Below are positions 35,323 to 48,500 of a DNA stretch of 64,000 nucleotides, in pieces. The DNA comes from Punica granatum (taxonomy: Eukaryota > Streptophyta > Magnoliopsida > Myrtales > Lythraceae). Position numbers and translations under genes: made by a program. Location: positions 44,465,538 through 44,529,537 of the forward strand of contig NC_045127.1 of assembly GCF_007655135.1 (NCBI RefSeq), given 5' to 3'. The notes under the pieces were generated by a model, which saw nothing but the letters and a program-made list of their open reading frames with translations, searched no databases and was not told the DNA's origin. Numbering within the stretch: position 1 is the stretch's first letter; every line of letters starts with the position of its first letter.

Positions 35323-35625
35323 GTTAGACGCCTCCACCAGGTCCTCACTTGAATCGGTGCTCTCCACAACCACAGTCACTCGCACCTTGAGTGCGGTGGA
35401 AGAACGACTTAGGGCTTGTTTTTAGAAATTGCATTGTATTTTGGAACCATTTCGAATCAATGCAAATGACGGCATTAGTTTTTAAATCCATGCATCTTAT
35501 GTACGTCACCCCCATATTTATTATTTCACATGTTTCCGTTTTAAATGTAACTTGTTTGCGCCGCAATTTACACACTTGTTGAATACAGGTAACAATAACT
35601 GGCGCCTTACCGTTATCTCACTCGT

Positions 35626-38600
35626 ATGCAATTGAGGATGACACAAAACAATGAGCCCGCTAGTTCCAAGGAAAACACTGCACCGACGTCGGTTTATTAT
35701 CAACCGCCCATGACTCATGCACTGCCACCACTAGCCCCTGCAGGCGCACCCTCGGCACACTCGGGAGAAATTCCGCCACTAGTCCCAACGCCGGAGGCCC
35801 AAGCGCCGTCCACCTCTATTGAGGGCGCGGCCCGCATCATCACACTGGAAGGCGACAATACCGCACTGAAGGGCACGGTCAATCAGATGGCCGCCGATGT
35901 GGGCGAGCTCATGGCCCTGCTCAGAGCCCCAAACCGCACCTCCTTGAACTCTACTCAGCCTCCAGGGTACGGGCCAACGGTTGACCTAAATCCTTGGGTC
36001 CCGCCGACCCATGCTCCAAAAGGTATTGAAGCGCCGGCAATGCACGCACCGGCGGGCCACCCGGCCAACGTCCTTCCGCCATCAGTGACTCTTTCGGCGG
36101 CCATTCCTCTTCCACTGTCGAACCCAACCACGCTTGTACCGCCACCGATGTCCATACCGGTTCCGGCTCTTGTTTACGCAGCTCCTCCGTCGATGGTCTT
36201 CTTGGCACCAAGCCCCCACGCTCCTGCTCACACATCCGAGCCTCTCCCATTCCAAGCTCCACAACCCCATATCAGATTTTCTTACCCAGCTCTACCTCCT
36301 ATAAATATTCCCATCCTTGAACCAGGCACGCCAACCCAAGCTATCCCCATAGCTCCACCGAAAAACTTTCTCCCGGAAACGGGGACTGAGCAGGGGCAAA
36401 GATTGAAGAATATGGAAGAGAACATCAGAGCACTACAATCAAGTGGCTCCCGCCCCGATGCTGGCGATGGCGATTGGAGTCTTTTCCCAGGTATGCGGCT
36501 ACCCCCGAAGATTAAGGTGCTTGAATTCCAAAGGTACCATGGCAGGACCAACCCTCGTCACCATCTCTGCCACTATAGAGGAAAGATGCTGCAATACTGG
36601 GACTACGAAGAGTTCGTCATCCACACGTTCCAGGATAGTTTGGCAGGAGCGGCTCTTGACTGGTATATGTCATTGAAAGCCGCGGACATCCCTACGTCGG
36701 TGGATCTCTTGAGCAAATTCATCGACCAGTACAAGTATTGTGTAGAGACACCCCCGACCCTGTTGGAGCTTAGTCCGATGGAGATAACCGAGGACTAGGG
36801 TTTTGAGGCCTATGCAGTGAAGTGGCGGGCTAGAGCGGCGAAGCATGTCCCCCCCATTAGTGAGGCGCAGCTGATCCAATTATTCCACTCCACTCTCAAA
36901 GGGGCCTACTACTTTCACCTGTTGGCCCACACGTCTTTATTCTCCAACCTTATCGACGCCGGGAAAAAGCTCGACATAGGCGTTAAACTCGGCAAGATAG
37001 AAGGACCGGCCGAGAAGAAAGAAGGAAAGTCCGCGAATAAGGCTGCTACTAGGACATCCTCCGTGGGAAACAGGAGAAGAAGAGACACGTCCGTCAATGC
37101 TGTCAACTCAGGGCGCCAGGCCCCCCAATAGTATTCCATTAATTACACGCCTGCACTACCGGCCACTCAGGCGTATGCTCCACCTCCGACGTATTATCAG
37201 CAAAAACTCCCGGCGCAGCAAGTTTACTATTCTACCCCGCCGGCTTCCTTTCCGTCCTCTGCCCCGCAGCAATACGCCCACAATTATGCCCCCGCTCCTC
37301 CTCCGATTCAACAGGGTAGGCCCCTGGCTGTTCTCTCAGCCAATGCAAATGGCTCTGGCCCCGCAGAACCAACAGGGCACCGCGCCGCGGCATAAACAAT
37401 TCACACCCCTGCCGGCCCTGCTCTCCCACATATACCGGCAACTCCTTGCAGGCAACAGGATTTGATCAATAGCGACTATGATTTCGACCCCACCATTCAG
37501 AATCAGAGTTGGCGCTGTAAGTACCATCAGGGCGCACCCGACCATACCACCGACAATTGTCGGAAGCTGCGGGAGAGGATCCAACAGATGATTGATGACA
37601 AGCAACTCACGTTCGACGCTGTCAAGCCCCCGAACGTGCAAGCCAATTCTCTCCCCGATCATGGGTCAAGCTCGGGGCCCAGCATTAACATGATCAGTAT
37701 TTGCGCCATAGGGGAGTACGAGACCGGGCAGGAGGCATCCACCCCGTTCGTAATCGAATATGTTCCTACGGAAGCCGGTGTAGGGTACGCAGGGTTCGAT
37801 GCCACGCCCACCCCATTCGTGATAAAAGTCCCCGCACGAGAGCCATATCAAGATAGCGAGGTCCCGTGGACCTACGAAGGAAGTATCGGGAACCTCGAGC
37901 ATCAATTCAGCGTCATGGGCGTGACGCGCTCGGGATGGGTGTACAAAAACCCAGAGGCAGCAAACAAAAGGAAGGCGCCTGCTGCGACATTGGGAATCGC
38001 CCCGAAAGCTACGCTGATTCCTCAAAAGAAGGTGACCGAAGAGGAAGCCGAAGCTTTCATGAAGATTATCAAGGCGAGCGAGTACAAGGTCGTTGAACAA
38101 ATGGGCATGTCTCCAGCCCACATTTCACTCCTCACCCTCCTCTTGATTTCAGAACCACATCGTGAAGCGCTCCTGAAGGTCCTGACAGCGGTACAGGTCC
38201 CCAAGGAGACGGCTCCAGATCTCATTGAGGAGACCGTTGGTTCAACGTTCTCCAACAACATTTCATTCTCGGATGACGAACTTCCCTCCGAAGGGTACGC
38301 ACACTTGCGGGCGTTGCACATCGTCTGTAAGTGCAATAACTTTGTGGTAGGTCGGGTCATGATCGACAACAGTTCGGCTCTCAATGTATGCCCTATTTCC
38401 ACCCTGAAGCAGATGAATGTGGATTTGAATCGTATTCGTCCGAGCAAGATAGCGGTTCGAGCCTTCAATGGCTCGCGGAGGGAAGTGAATGGAGAGATCG
38501 ACCTTCTGATCGAGGTAGGCCCATGCTCATTCAGCGTCACCTTCCAGGTCCTCGACATCCCGAATGCCTTCAGGTTGTTGCTCGGAAGGCCGTGGATCCA

Positions 38601-39265
38601 TTCAGCGGGCGCAGTCCCCTCCACGTTGCACCAGAAGCTTAAGTTCATCGTGGAAGAGCGACTCATCACGGTCAAAGGTGAGGAAGACTATGCGATTTAT
38701 AAGGAGATGGTTGTCCCCTACATCAGTATTGGGGACGATCAGAACCTACCCTTCCACTCGTTTAACACCATCTCCGTCATCCGAGACTACAAAAAGGTCA
38801 GTTCGTCCCGCGCCGACCGCTTGGTGGGGAAGATCTTGCTGCGCCATAACTACATTCCGGGTTCTGGGCTCGGGGCTGGGAGCACATGGGTAAGGGATCA
38901 ACCGCCCCATCGAGATCGAAGAGTACAAGAACAGGACGGGACTCGATTTTCGCCCTTCCTGCCACGAGATTATCGAAGCCCATAGAGGCAAGCACCTCCA
39001 CCGTCTCGTAACGTACTATGGGAAGATCAACAGGAGCATCCCAGTTCCCCCACTCTCCCGCTTCTTTTCAGGACCACAACACATTGTCGGAGGTACTCTT
39101 GACGGCCCCTCCCCGAATTCAGACGACGCGCTTGTCGATCTGCCAGGCATATGCACCGTTACCGAGGAGACTCCTTCAGGGGTCTACATCCGCCTCGCGC
39201 AGGAGAATGAGGAGCTCAACAATTGGAACCTCAGTCCCGCACTACTCGGCTGTAATCGCCGATTT
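35626..39265 (+). pseudogene. Gypsy-1 gag and protease, multiple stops and shifts
   Basis: Begins at the ATG at 35626 with a long Pro/Ala-rich head, then the capsid-like region from about 36480. TAG codons at 36796 and 37129 interrupt the same frame. Two compensating shifts lie between about 37310 and 37460. A zinc-knuckle-like C...C...H...C segment (CKYHQGAPDHTTDNC) is near 37518. The protease motif near 38365 reads IDNSSALNV, where related elements have IDNG, so a conserved active-site loop glycine is serine. Another frameshift near 38880 precedes the protease-RT linker, which ends at the intron donor. Confidence 0.85.
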
Positions 39266-39476
39266 GTAAGGCTATCTTTGTAGACGATGTTTCCCGCGTG
39301 TCGACAAAGTCATAAGCCACACGACAGAAGAGGGGTTTTTGTTATGGCATCAATGTTCCCATTTTCAATGAAATCCCTACATGTATTTTTGAATTCCCGC
39401 GTCTCCTTCGTTCTCTTCTCTCTTACTCATTCGCAGCACTTTAAATGTTTCTAAGACGACTCGTTTAAATTTCCAG
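39266..39476 (+). other. putative Ogre-type intron between protease and reverse transcriptase
   Basis: The reading frame upstream ends at GATTT|GTAAGG, and the downstream frame begins after the acceptor TTAAATTTCCAG. The 211 bp between are T-rich, stop-laden and unlike coding DNA. An intron at exactly this place is a known peculiarity of Ogre elements, where partial splicing is thought to balance gag-pro against pol. Splicing here is inferred from sequence only. Confidence 0.7.
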
Positions 39477-42400
39477 GCTCCACTCGAATCCAAATTTTCG
39501 ACGCGTCGATTCGAACCCATCCGAAGAACTCCTCGAAGAGCCCCAACCCATATACTTCGAGGAAGGGCTCGACGAGGACGCTCGAGTGCTTGAGATAGAT
39601 GAGAGTTTGCACCGCCTCGAGAACCGTCAAGTCACCTCAGTCGAGCCGACAAAAGAAATCAACGTGGGTACTGAAGAGGAACCCCGCACGCTAAAGATCG
39701 GGACGAGTCTCGATCCAACACAACGAGCTCGGATGATCGATTTCCTAAAGGAGTACCAAGAGGTCTTCGCTGGTCCTACGCTGACATGCCGGGCTTAGAT
39801 CCATCGATAGTCAAGCACTTTTTCTCGCTCAATACAAAAAACTTCCTGCCCAAACGGCAGCACCTACGGCGGCAGCGAGCCGGCCTCTTCCTCCGCATCA
39901 AGGAAGAGGTCGTCAAGCAAATAAATGCGGGATTCTTAGAAGTCTACAATTACTCTGAATGGGTGGCAAACATCGTGCCCATGGAGAAGAAGGACGGAAG
40001 GGTCAAGGTTTGCGTTGACTATCGGGGCCTCAACAAGGCTAGTCCTAAAGACAACTTCCCTCTGCCTCACATCAACGTCTTGGTCGACAACACTGCGCGC
40101 CACAATCAGTTCTCCTTCATGGATGGTTTTTCGGGATATAACCAAATCCGGATGGCCAAGGAGGACAAGATCAAAACGACTTTCATCACGATGTGGGGCA
40201 CATTTTGCTACAAGGTCATGCCCTTCAATCTCAAAAATGCCTGGGCAACCTACCAACGGGCAATGGTCACACTCTTCCACGACATGATGCATAAGGAGAT
40301 CGAGGTCTACGTCGACGACATGATCGCTAAGTGCAAGGAGGGAAAGGATCACCTCGTCAATCTGAGGCGTCTTTTCGAACTTCTCAAGAAGTACAAGCTT
40401 AGGCTCAACCCGGCCAAGTGCACATTCGACGCAAAATCCAGAAAACTGCTAGGATTTGTGGTCAGCGAATGAGGCATCGAGATCGATCCCGACAAGGTGA
40501 AAGCAATCAGGGAGCATCCTCCGCCATCGACGGTGCGCAAGGTACGGAGCTTCTTAGGACGACTGAACTACATCGCGCGTTTCATCGCGAACCTATCAGA
40601 CAAGTGTTAACCCCTCTTCCGACTGCTTCATAAAAATGCAGCAATTGAATGGGACGATGATTGTTAGAAGGCCTTTGACGATATCAAGACATACTTAGTT
40701 CAGCCGCCGGTGTTGGTCCCACCCACACCTGGTCGACCTCTCATTCATTACCTGACAGTGTGCCGACAATCCTTGGGGTGTATGTTGGGGCAAGAGGATG
40801 AGCCCACGCGCGCGGAACATGCGATTTACTACCTGAGTAAGAAGTTTACCGAGGGGGAATCCAATTACCCGGAGAACGAGAAGATGTGATGCGCACTAGT
40901 GTGGGTCATGCAGAGACTTCGATAGTACACTCTCTATCACACTATCCGCTTGCTGTCAAAAGCGGATCCCCTGAAATATCTACTTGGTAACCCATCCTCC
41001 ATGAGGAACATTGCAAAGTGGCGCTGTCAGCTGTCGGAATACGACATCGAGTACGTGCCCCGCACATCAGTCAAGGGGCAAGCAATTGCCGACCATTTGG
41101 CGGAATTTTCGATTGAGGATGACACACCAATCAATTTCGATTTTCCAAATGAAGAGATCCTCCAAGTGGACGAGGAGGAAGATGGGACCGCGTGAAAGAT
41201 GTATTTCGACGGCGCAGTGAATTCCACCGGTTTTGGCATCGGCGCAGTGCTGATATCCCCGGACGGATGTTATTATCCAATTGCAGCAAAAGTTGATTTT
41301 CCCTGCACCAACAACATGGCCGAATACGAGGCATGCATCCTTGGCTTGCAGACGGTGATCGATTTCAAGGTGAATGAGCTAGAAGTGTTCGGAGATTCAA
41401 TGCTCACAATCTTCCAGACACTAGGGCAATGGAAGACGAAAGACGTGAAGCTAGTACCATACCACGAGTATCTCGAGGAGTTAACGGAGAACTTCGAGAA
41501 AATCTCGTTCACGTACACGCCACGTATCAAGAATCAGTTTGCAGACGCATTTGCGACACTGGCATCAATGGTGAGCATTACAAAAGAAAACCTCATCGAG
41601 CCCTTTGAGATCGAGATTGCCAAAGGCCCGGCGTACTGCGACACAATCGAGGCGACCGATGAACAGCCATGGTACGAAGACATCAAACATTTTCTGCAGA
41701 CCGGCCAATACCCGACATTTGCCAACCATCGGGGACCGGAAAACACTTTGGCGACTCGTAGCGCATTACTTTCTAAACGGAGAGACTCTCTACCGCCGTT
41801 CCTTCGATGCCACACTATTCCAGTGTGTCAACAAAAATGAGGCACAACGCCTCATGGGAGAGATACATGAAGGGAGTTGTGGACCCCACATGAGCAGTCT
41901 CATGCTCACCAAGAAATTCATGCGCCTGGGTTACTTCTGGTCCACATGGAAGCCGACTGCGCCAAACACGTCAGACACTGCCACATGTGCCTGGTCTACG
42001 CCGATCAGATCAAAGCACCCCCCAATGAGCTACACCCAATGGCAGCTCCGTGACCCTTTTCAATGTGGGGCATCGATGTGATCGGCCTATCAATCCGAAA
42101 GCATCCAATGGACACATGTTCATTTTGGTGGCAATCGATTACTTCACCAAGTGGATTGAGGCTACAACACTCGTTTCGGTCACCGCAAAAGCCGTGGCAT
42201 GTTTCCTTAAGCGTGACATCATTGCCCGATACGGAGTCCCCGAGATAATCATCACTGACAATGGCAAGAACCTGAACAACAGGATCATCGACGAGCTCTG
42301 TGAGCATTTCAAAATACACCATCGCAACTCCACGCCGTACCGTCCCCAAATGAATGGTGCGATGGAGGCTGCGAACAAAAACATCAAAAGGATCATCGAG

Positions 42401-42916
42401 CGAATGACGGTGACCTACAAGGATTGGCACGAGATGCTCCCTTTTGTGCTCTTAGCATATCAAACATCTATCCGCACCTCCACCGGGGCAACTCCGTACT
42501 CCCTGGTTTACGGCATGGAGGCAATCCTCCCAATTGAAGTGGAGATTCCCTCCATAAGGGTCCTCGCCGAATCCAAGCTCGAAGAAGCAGAATGGGCGAA
42601 GCAGCGCTACGAGCAGCTCAATCTCATTGACGAGAGACGGCTAACAGCGCTCTGCCACGGTCAATGCTACCAACAAAAAATGGCCCGAGAGTTCAATGCA
42701 AGGGTTCGCTACCGCGAGTTCTGCCCCGGCGATCTCGTCCTGCGAAAGGTCCTGCACATTGCACCTGACTCTCGGGGCAAGTTCGCATATAAGTATGATG
42801 GACCTTTCGTCGTCAGGGAAGTCTTCTCCGGATGGGCAATTATCCTAAGCGACATGGACAAGACCGAAAACGCGCTCCTAGTCAACGCCGACGCCCTCCA
42901 GAAGTACTACCCTTGA
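39477..42916 (+). pseudogene. Gypsy-1 RT, RNase H, second RNase H and integrase, broken
   Basis: The reverse transcriptase region contains VDYRGLNKASPKDNFPLP and YVDD (40308-40319). RNase H follows, then a second, archaeal-like RNase H domain (MYFDGAVNSTGFGIG, from 41199), a hallmark of the Tat clade. Integrase shows the H/C finger remnants, a catalytic AIDYFTKW segment (about 42137), ITDNG (about 42257) and MEAANKN (about 42365), and ends in a TGA at 42914-42916. In-frame stops lie at 40470, 40608, 40665, 40887, 40923, 41193 and 42051. Frameshifts lie near 39790, 41725, 41943 and 42084. No functional protein is expected. Confidence 0.88.
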
Positions 42917-44934
42917 CGGTCCTCTTTGTCATCTGGCGGTCTCTTTGTATCCCCTGCAAGCTTCAGACCACCCTCCAGACCTTCATCTTCCTCTATTTTC
43001 CTTCGGGCTCTGTGCCGTTTCACCTCATCACATTTTCTATTTTTCATGCATGTGCCCTGTCCATTCAATTCTTCTCATCTAAGAATACTTCAGAGAGAAA
43101 CAGAATAATCTTCCCGCTAGGTCGAAAACCTCCTTGAGGCGGCCTAGGCAAAAGTTAGGGAACGAGGAGCATGGCTTAAAATCCCGCAAAGGGGAGTCGT
43201 GGCAAAAGGAGAGCACAAATCAATTCCTCGATAGGTTGAAAACTCGCAAAGGGCGGTCTAGGAAAAAATTAGAGGAATCGAGAGGTGCGATCGGACCCGA
43301 ACAAGGGCAGTCGTAGCAAAAGATGAGCACTCATGTGAGAAAAGTCAAATAAAAATACCCTGCTAGGTCGTCACGCATCTTGCGGCCTAGGCAAAAATTA
43401 GGAGCAATTGTCGGCTTGACCATGATAGAACAGCGGCACTTCGCGTGAAGCTACAGCTAGTAGTGGTTCGACAGTCCTCAGTGCAAGCAAACTCTCTTCG
43501 ACTCTCCAGGCTCGAGACACGCCTCGAAACGGGGTCGAATCTTCGTATCCTTGAATTGGAGGATCCTAAAGATCCCTCCCTTTACCTTTGCTCAAAACTC
43601 TACAAGTTATGCCCCATCTTGTGAAAAGCCTTTCATTTAGTTAAGTGCGTGTCACAATCGGGGACATGGCCGCCCCTCAAATGGTCACTGTGTCCAAGTC
43701 CCCGAAGCATTGCTACATAGATTTCTTTTGCACATCGTAATTCCAGCGGTATCACGTAACTGACAACGACCATTAGCCGCTGTTCCTTCTGTGCAGGTGT
43801 GAGCATGCGGATCCTGAAAGGTTGTCTCTTCCTGACGGACTCATGTTTGCCTCATGCGACAGGACACAATCCCAATCCGAGCGGGTGGCCCTCAAGGAGA
43901 CACATAACGCCCAATCATGCGACGAGCAGCGAACAACGCTTGCCATTGCACCGTCATAAGCACAATATGAACTCAAATCCAAAGGATCATAGTCTTATCT
44001 TTCCGGCAACCTGCGCCGTCCCCCAACATTAGTCGTTGCTTCTACATTCCATGCACTTTTGCACCATGCCAATATTTATTGCTTTTCGATTTCTTGTCCA
44101 TCTTTACAGCTTTTCGGACTCCGTGTCCATCTCTACTGCTTTTCGGACTCCGTGTCCATCTCTACTGCTTTTCGGACTCCGTGTCCATCTCTACAGCTTT
44201 TCGGACTCCGTGTCCATCTCTACAGCTTTTCGGACTCCGTGTCCATCTCTACAGCTTTTCGGACTCCGTGTCCATCTCTACAGCTTTTCGGACTCCGTGT
44301 CCATCTCTACAGCTTTTCGGACTCCGTGTCCATCTTTACAGTTTTTCGGACTCCGTGTCCATCTTTACTGCTTTTCGGACTTCGTGTCCATCTTTACTGC
44401 TTTTTGGACTCCGTGTCCAGGACTCCGTGTCCATGTTTACTGCTTTTCGGACTCTGTATCCATCTTTACTGCTTTTTGAACTTCGTGTCCAGGACTCCCT
44501 GTCCATCTTTACTACTTTTTGGACTCCGTGTCCAGGACTTCATGTCCATCTTTACTGCTTTTCGGACTCTGTGTCAATCTTTACAGCTTTTCGGACTCCG
44601 TGTCCATTTTTACTGCTTTCCGGACTCGGCGTCCGCATTTACCGCTTTCAGGACTTCGCGTTCGCCTTTACTACTTGCCAGACTTCGCGTCCATGTTTAC
44701 CACTTTTTGGACTTCGTGTCCACATTTATTGCTTTACGAACTTTATCCCTGCATTTGCTGTTTTGAGTTACAAATTCACGCCGTATCGTTTTCTTGCCAT
44801 GACTCCTTTTTTTTCCCACAAACAGGTCCGTTACATTTGGGACAATGTCCATATGGTTGTCAAGGCCAAACGGGTGCTTTCCATGATCTTTGGTCGCGCC
44901 CTCTATCCGAGCAAGCAACCAAAGAGGGGTAAGC
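42917..44934 (+). other. Gypsy-1 long 3' UTR and purine tract
   Basis: Non-coding 2-kb region between integrase and the LTR. It contains a degenerate repeat (AGGTCGAAAACC...CGGCCTAGGCAAAA type, near 43117, 43230 and 43363) and the 29-bp minisatellite. It ends in AAAGAGGGGTAAGC (44921-44934), the likely polypurine tract directly before the 3' LTR. Confidence 0.8.
44095..44760 (+). repeat. 29-bp minisatellite in the Gypsy-1 3' UTR
   Basis: The unit, written in part as CAGCTTTTCGGACTCCGTG, repeats head to tail about ten times nearly perfectly to about 44400, then degenerates. Because 29 is not a multiple of three and the unit has no stop in any forward frame, long open frames appear in all three frames; they are not proteins. 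Ogre/Tat 3' UTRs are known sources of such tandem repeats. Confidence 0.93.
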
Positions 44935-45557
44935 TGTCAGCACCCAATTTTAGTCCACCGGCTCTAGAGGGGCAAAATAGTCATTTTGCCACCTGTAAGA
45001 TAAATATTTCCGATTAATAACTCGAGAATTCGCGACTTTTTGGAAATAGCAAATTTTACTAATTCAACACCAATTTTATGATTTTTCAAAAAATAATACT
45101 ATTTGGGACATTTTCGAATTTCGAGTACATCGACGTCAATTTTCAAAATTCGGGACAAAATTCGAGATTGAAAATAATTTTATCGCATAATATCGATCAA
45201 TGAATTTTTCTGAGCATGATGGAGGTCTCGAATTATTTTTCCGACGTCCGATCAAGAAGTCAGAATTTTCAATTTGTACGCGCGTCGAATTCGAGAAAAA
45301 AAAAGGGGAAGGGGGGATCAGAAGTCTGACGACTTCTGACCGTTCACCCTTTCCTCCACGTTCCTTTTCTTCTTCCTCCCCATTTCTTTCTTTTTCTTTT
45401 CTTTTTTCTTTTTTCTTTTCCCTTCTCCTGCTCCCTTGCCGCCCTCACCGCCGAGCCTGCTGCGATTCGGACCCGAGCCTGCCGCCTCCTCTGCACACGC
45501 CAACTCTTCTGTGCACGCGACTTCTCTGCACACGCCAACGATTTCCGACACGCAACT

Positions 45558-45590
<33 letters not shown>

Positions 45591-48500
45591 GCTCTCGCTC
45601 TCGGCTGGAAATTGGCAGGTCGGGTTCCTCGCCCGGGGCTCGTCCACAAAACCCCGGAGCTCACACTCTCTCGGGATCGGACTCTCCCACAGCTCACAGA
45701 TTCTCTCGAAAAAACCTCAGCTCGTATTCTCTCGCCCGAAGCTCGTTCAAAAAAAAAAACAGAGAAGAACCGGAAGCTCGAACTCCCGGAAAACTCCACA
45801 GCTCATGGTCTCTCGGCTCGTACACACAGACAAGGCCCAACTCCCTAGCCGAACCCCCCCCCCCCCCCCCCACGCTCTCTCTCCCACACGATTTTTCTCA
45901 CCCCCCAGCTCCCTCGGTACCCCCAGCTCGGAGATCGAATCCCGGACCCGATTCCTCTCCTCGGTTTCTCCTCCACGAGGGCGGACTCGAACCCCCAGTC
46001 ACGAGAGCCTCCCCAGCAGACTGCCGGAAACCCTCCGGAGTCGGGAATCGCCGCGACCGGTCGCCATCGCCCTTGAACCGCGTCCTTTCTCCTCGGTTTC
46101 TCCCTTTCGTTCTAACCGGGTCGATTTCTTTGTTTTTCGGGTTGAATAGGTGCGCCGCCCAGCAACCCAGCTTGCGGTCCAGTCCAGCAACCCGGCCCAG
46201 TTCAGCAGTGGCCCGGCCCAGTCCAACAGCGGCATCCTGTTAGCGTCGGCCCAGCTCGGCCCAGTCCAACAGCCAACTCGCGTCAGCCCACTCGGCCCAG
46301 TCCACCTGTCACGGCCCGGTCCAATTCGTCCGGCGGGGATTTTTAATTTCTTTAATTTTTTTTATTTACAGAATCACCCCTCAACTTCCCGAACTAGATA
46401 AATCCTCGATTTAGTGGCATGTTCAGGACTCCATTTCTGAATGTTTATGTTCGCTTGGATGAATATGATGTGAAACAAGCGTTATTGGGTTGCGTGGGTG
46501 ATCGGATTTGTCCCGAACTCGATTTTACGAACTTTCCATTTTGTCTCATTTCAGTCCAGAGGACGCATTTTTATTTTTTCAGATATGCCTCAAATTTTAA
46601 AATTCTTTTCAGTCAAGTCCCCGTCATTTTTACCATTTCCCATCCAGTCCTTGAATTTTTCAAAATTTTTCAAGCAACCTAAGGAACTTTTCATGTTGTT
46701 TCAGTTTAGTCACGGGGCTATTTTCCACCCTTTTCAGATCTGCCCCGAATTTTAAAATTCGTTTCAGTCAATTCCCGACCATTTTCAGCATGTTCCAATC
46801 AGTCCCTGAATTTTTCAGGATCTTTAAATCATTTTCGGAAACTTTTAAAGTTGTTTCAGTTTGGTCCTTGGAGCATTTTTCACTTTTCAGAACAGCCCAG
46901 TTTTTTAAATTCATTTCAAACAAGTCTTGGGATATTTTCAATAATTCTTACACGGTCCCCAATTTTCCAGAATTTTCAAATCAGTCTTCTGAAACTTTAT
47001 CCGAATTTTCAAATCAGTCCATGTTCTTTTAAAATTGTTCAAATCAGTCCCTGGATATTTTCTAAAGATACCCAATCCTTTCCTACTTGGATCCTCGACT
47101 GACAACATGTGTGCCCCGTTTAAATATTTTTCTTCTGTAATTATATGTATGCAACATGATAATACATGCTCTTTGCGTGATTTGTCGTTTCCATGAGTCG
47201 GTGTCGTTTTATCGATTCCGTTAATATTATGTTTGTGTACGTTCGTATGTGTTTATCATGATCATGGCGGCACCGACTGTGTAACTTTATATGATTGTCG
47301 TGCTTGACGTGATAATGTGCTATTGATCCGTGTTTAAACGCTTTATTTTCTCGTTTTAATCGAAACCTCACATGAATCGGTTTAATAATGCAAATTCGAC
47401 CTAAAATTATTTTTTAAATCCCAAGGTGGTCGAGAATTAGGACTCGCATCGGACGGTCCATCAATGATCGACTCGACGGTCTGAAACCCGCATATTTAGA
47501 GCATTTGGCAAAATATTAATTAATTTAATCAATAATTTCACTAACGGGGTAATTGGGATGTTCATGCGATTAATTAACTCACTTGGCCCTAATAATTTTG
47601 CACGAATTGGTAATAAACCGGTAACACGCGTCGATAGGTTGCAAACATGCGTTTGTGCCCTTTTCAAAACTTGCAAATTTTATAAAACCCGAGACACGTG
47701 GTTCGATGTGACATGGATGTCTAGGGAGGACTTGCGCGTCTTGACTCGAGGCCTCACCTGATTTCAGGAAACTCAAGTCGGGACGTGGAAGTTCTTCTTA
47801 GATCACTTCCGGATAGATTAACCGATCTTTTGGCTTTTCAGGGTTCTTCACAACCCCGGAAGGTCTAAGGGATCGGTTAGCGCCGGTTACAGGCCGAGGT
47901 GGCCCGCACCGTGTAGTCTCTCTTTTCCAAAAATAACTTTTACCTCAAGGGCAAAATCGTCTATTTGCAACTTAGCGATACCCCTAGGGTTAGAATAACA
48001 GAAACACTACGGTACCAGGGTAGGGATGGGCTACTTGTCTAGGCGCAACTTCATCTGCATAGCCCGCTCTATCCGACCGATGAATTTTTATTATTCTAGC
48101 ATAGTCTCGGGTAGTTAGTCCGGGTGGATTGGCTCAAAATACAAATACCGGACTAATTATGTACTTGGTTAAGACAAAAATGGGCAATAGCGGGATAGGC
48201 ACTATGTTCTTGGATTCACGGGCGGAATACATGTTTGGCAATAATTTGTAACAACCGTAGTGTCACAACATAGAACAATCCTAAAAGCCACCCACAAACA
48301 TAAGACTTAACAACAGACGTCACGTATGTCAGGTTCTCGGAAAATAATGCCAAATGCGAAATACCTTCCCGAGGCGATCCCTGATCGATTCAAATCTTGC
48401 ACCCACTTTGTCTGCTTTAGAGTAGGATTTGCATGCCAAGATACCCCGGTTAATAATCGGTTAATTCACGTAAATTCGACGATAACAAAACCCCATTGTT

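Noticed and set aside
44095..44400. CRISPR-like regular 29-bp repeats
   Set aside because: The units are directly adjacent with no spacers, in a plant retrotransposon 3' UTR.
44036..45017. Three overlapping plus-strand open frames of 147-312 codons
   Set aside because: They are translations of the 29-bp repeat in three frames; repeat phase, not coding selection, keeps them open.
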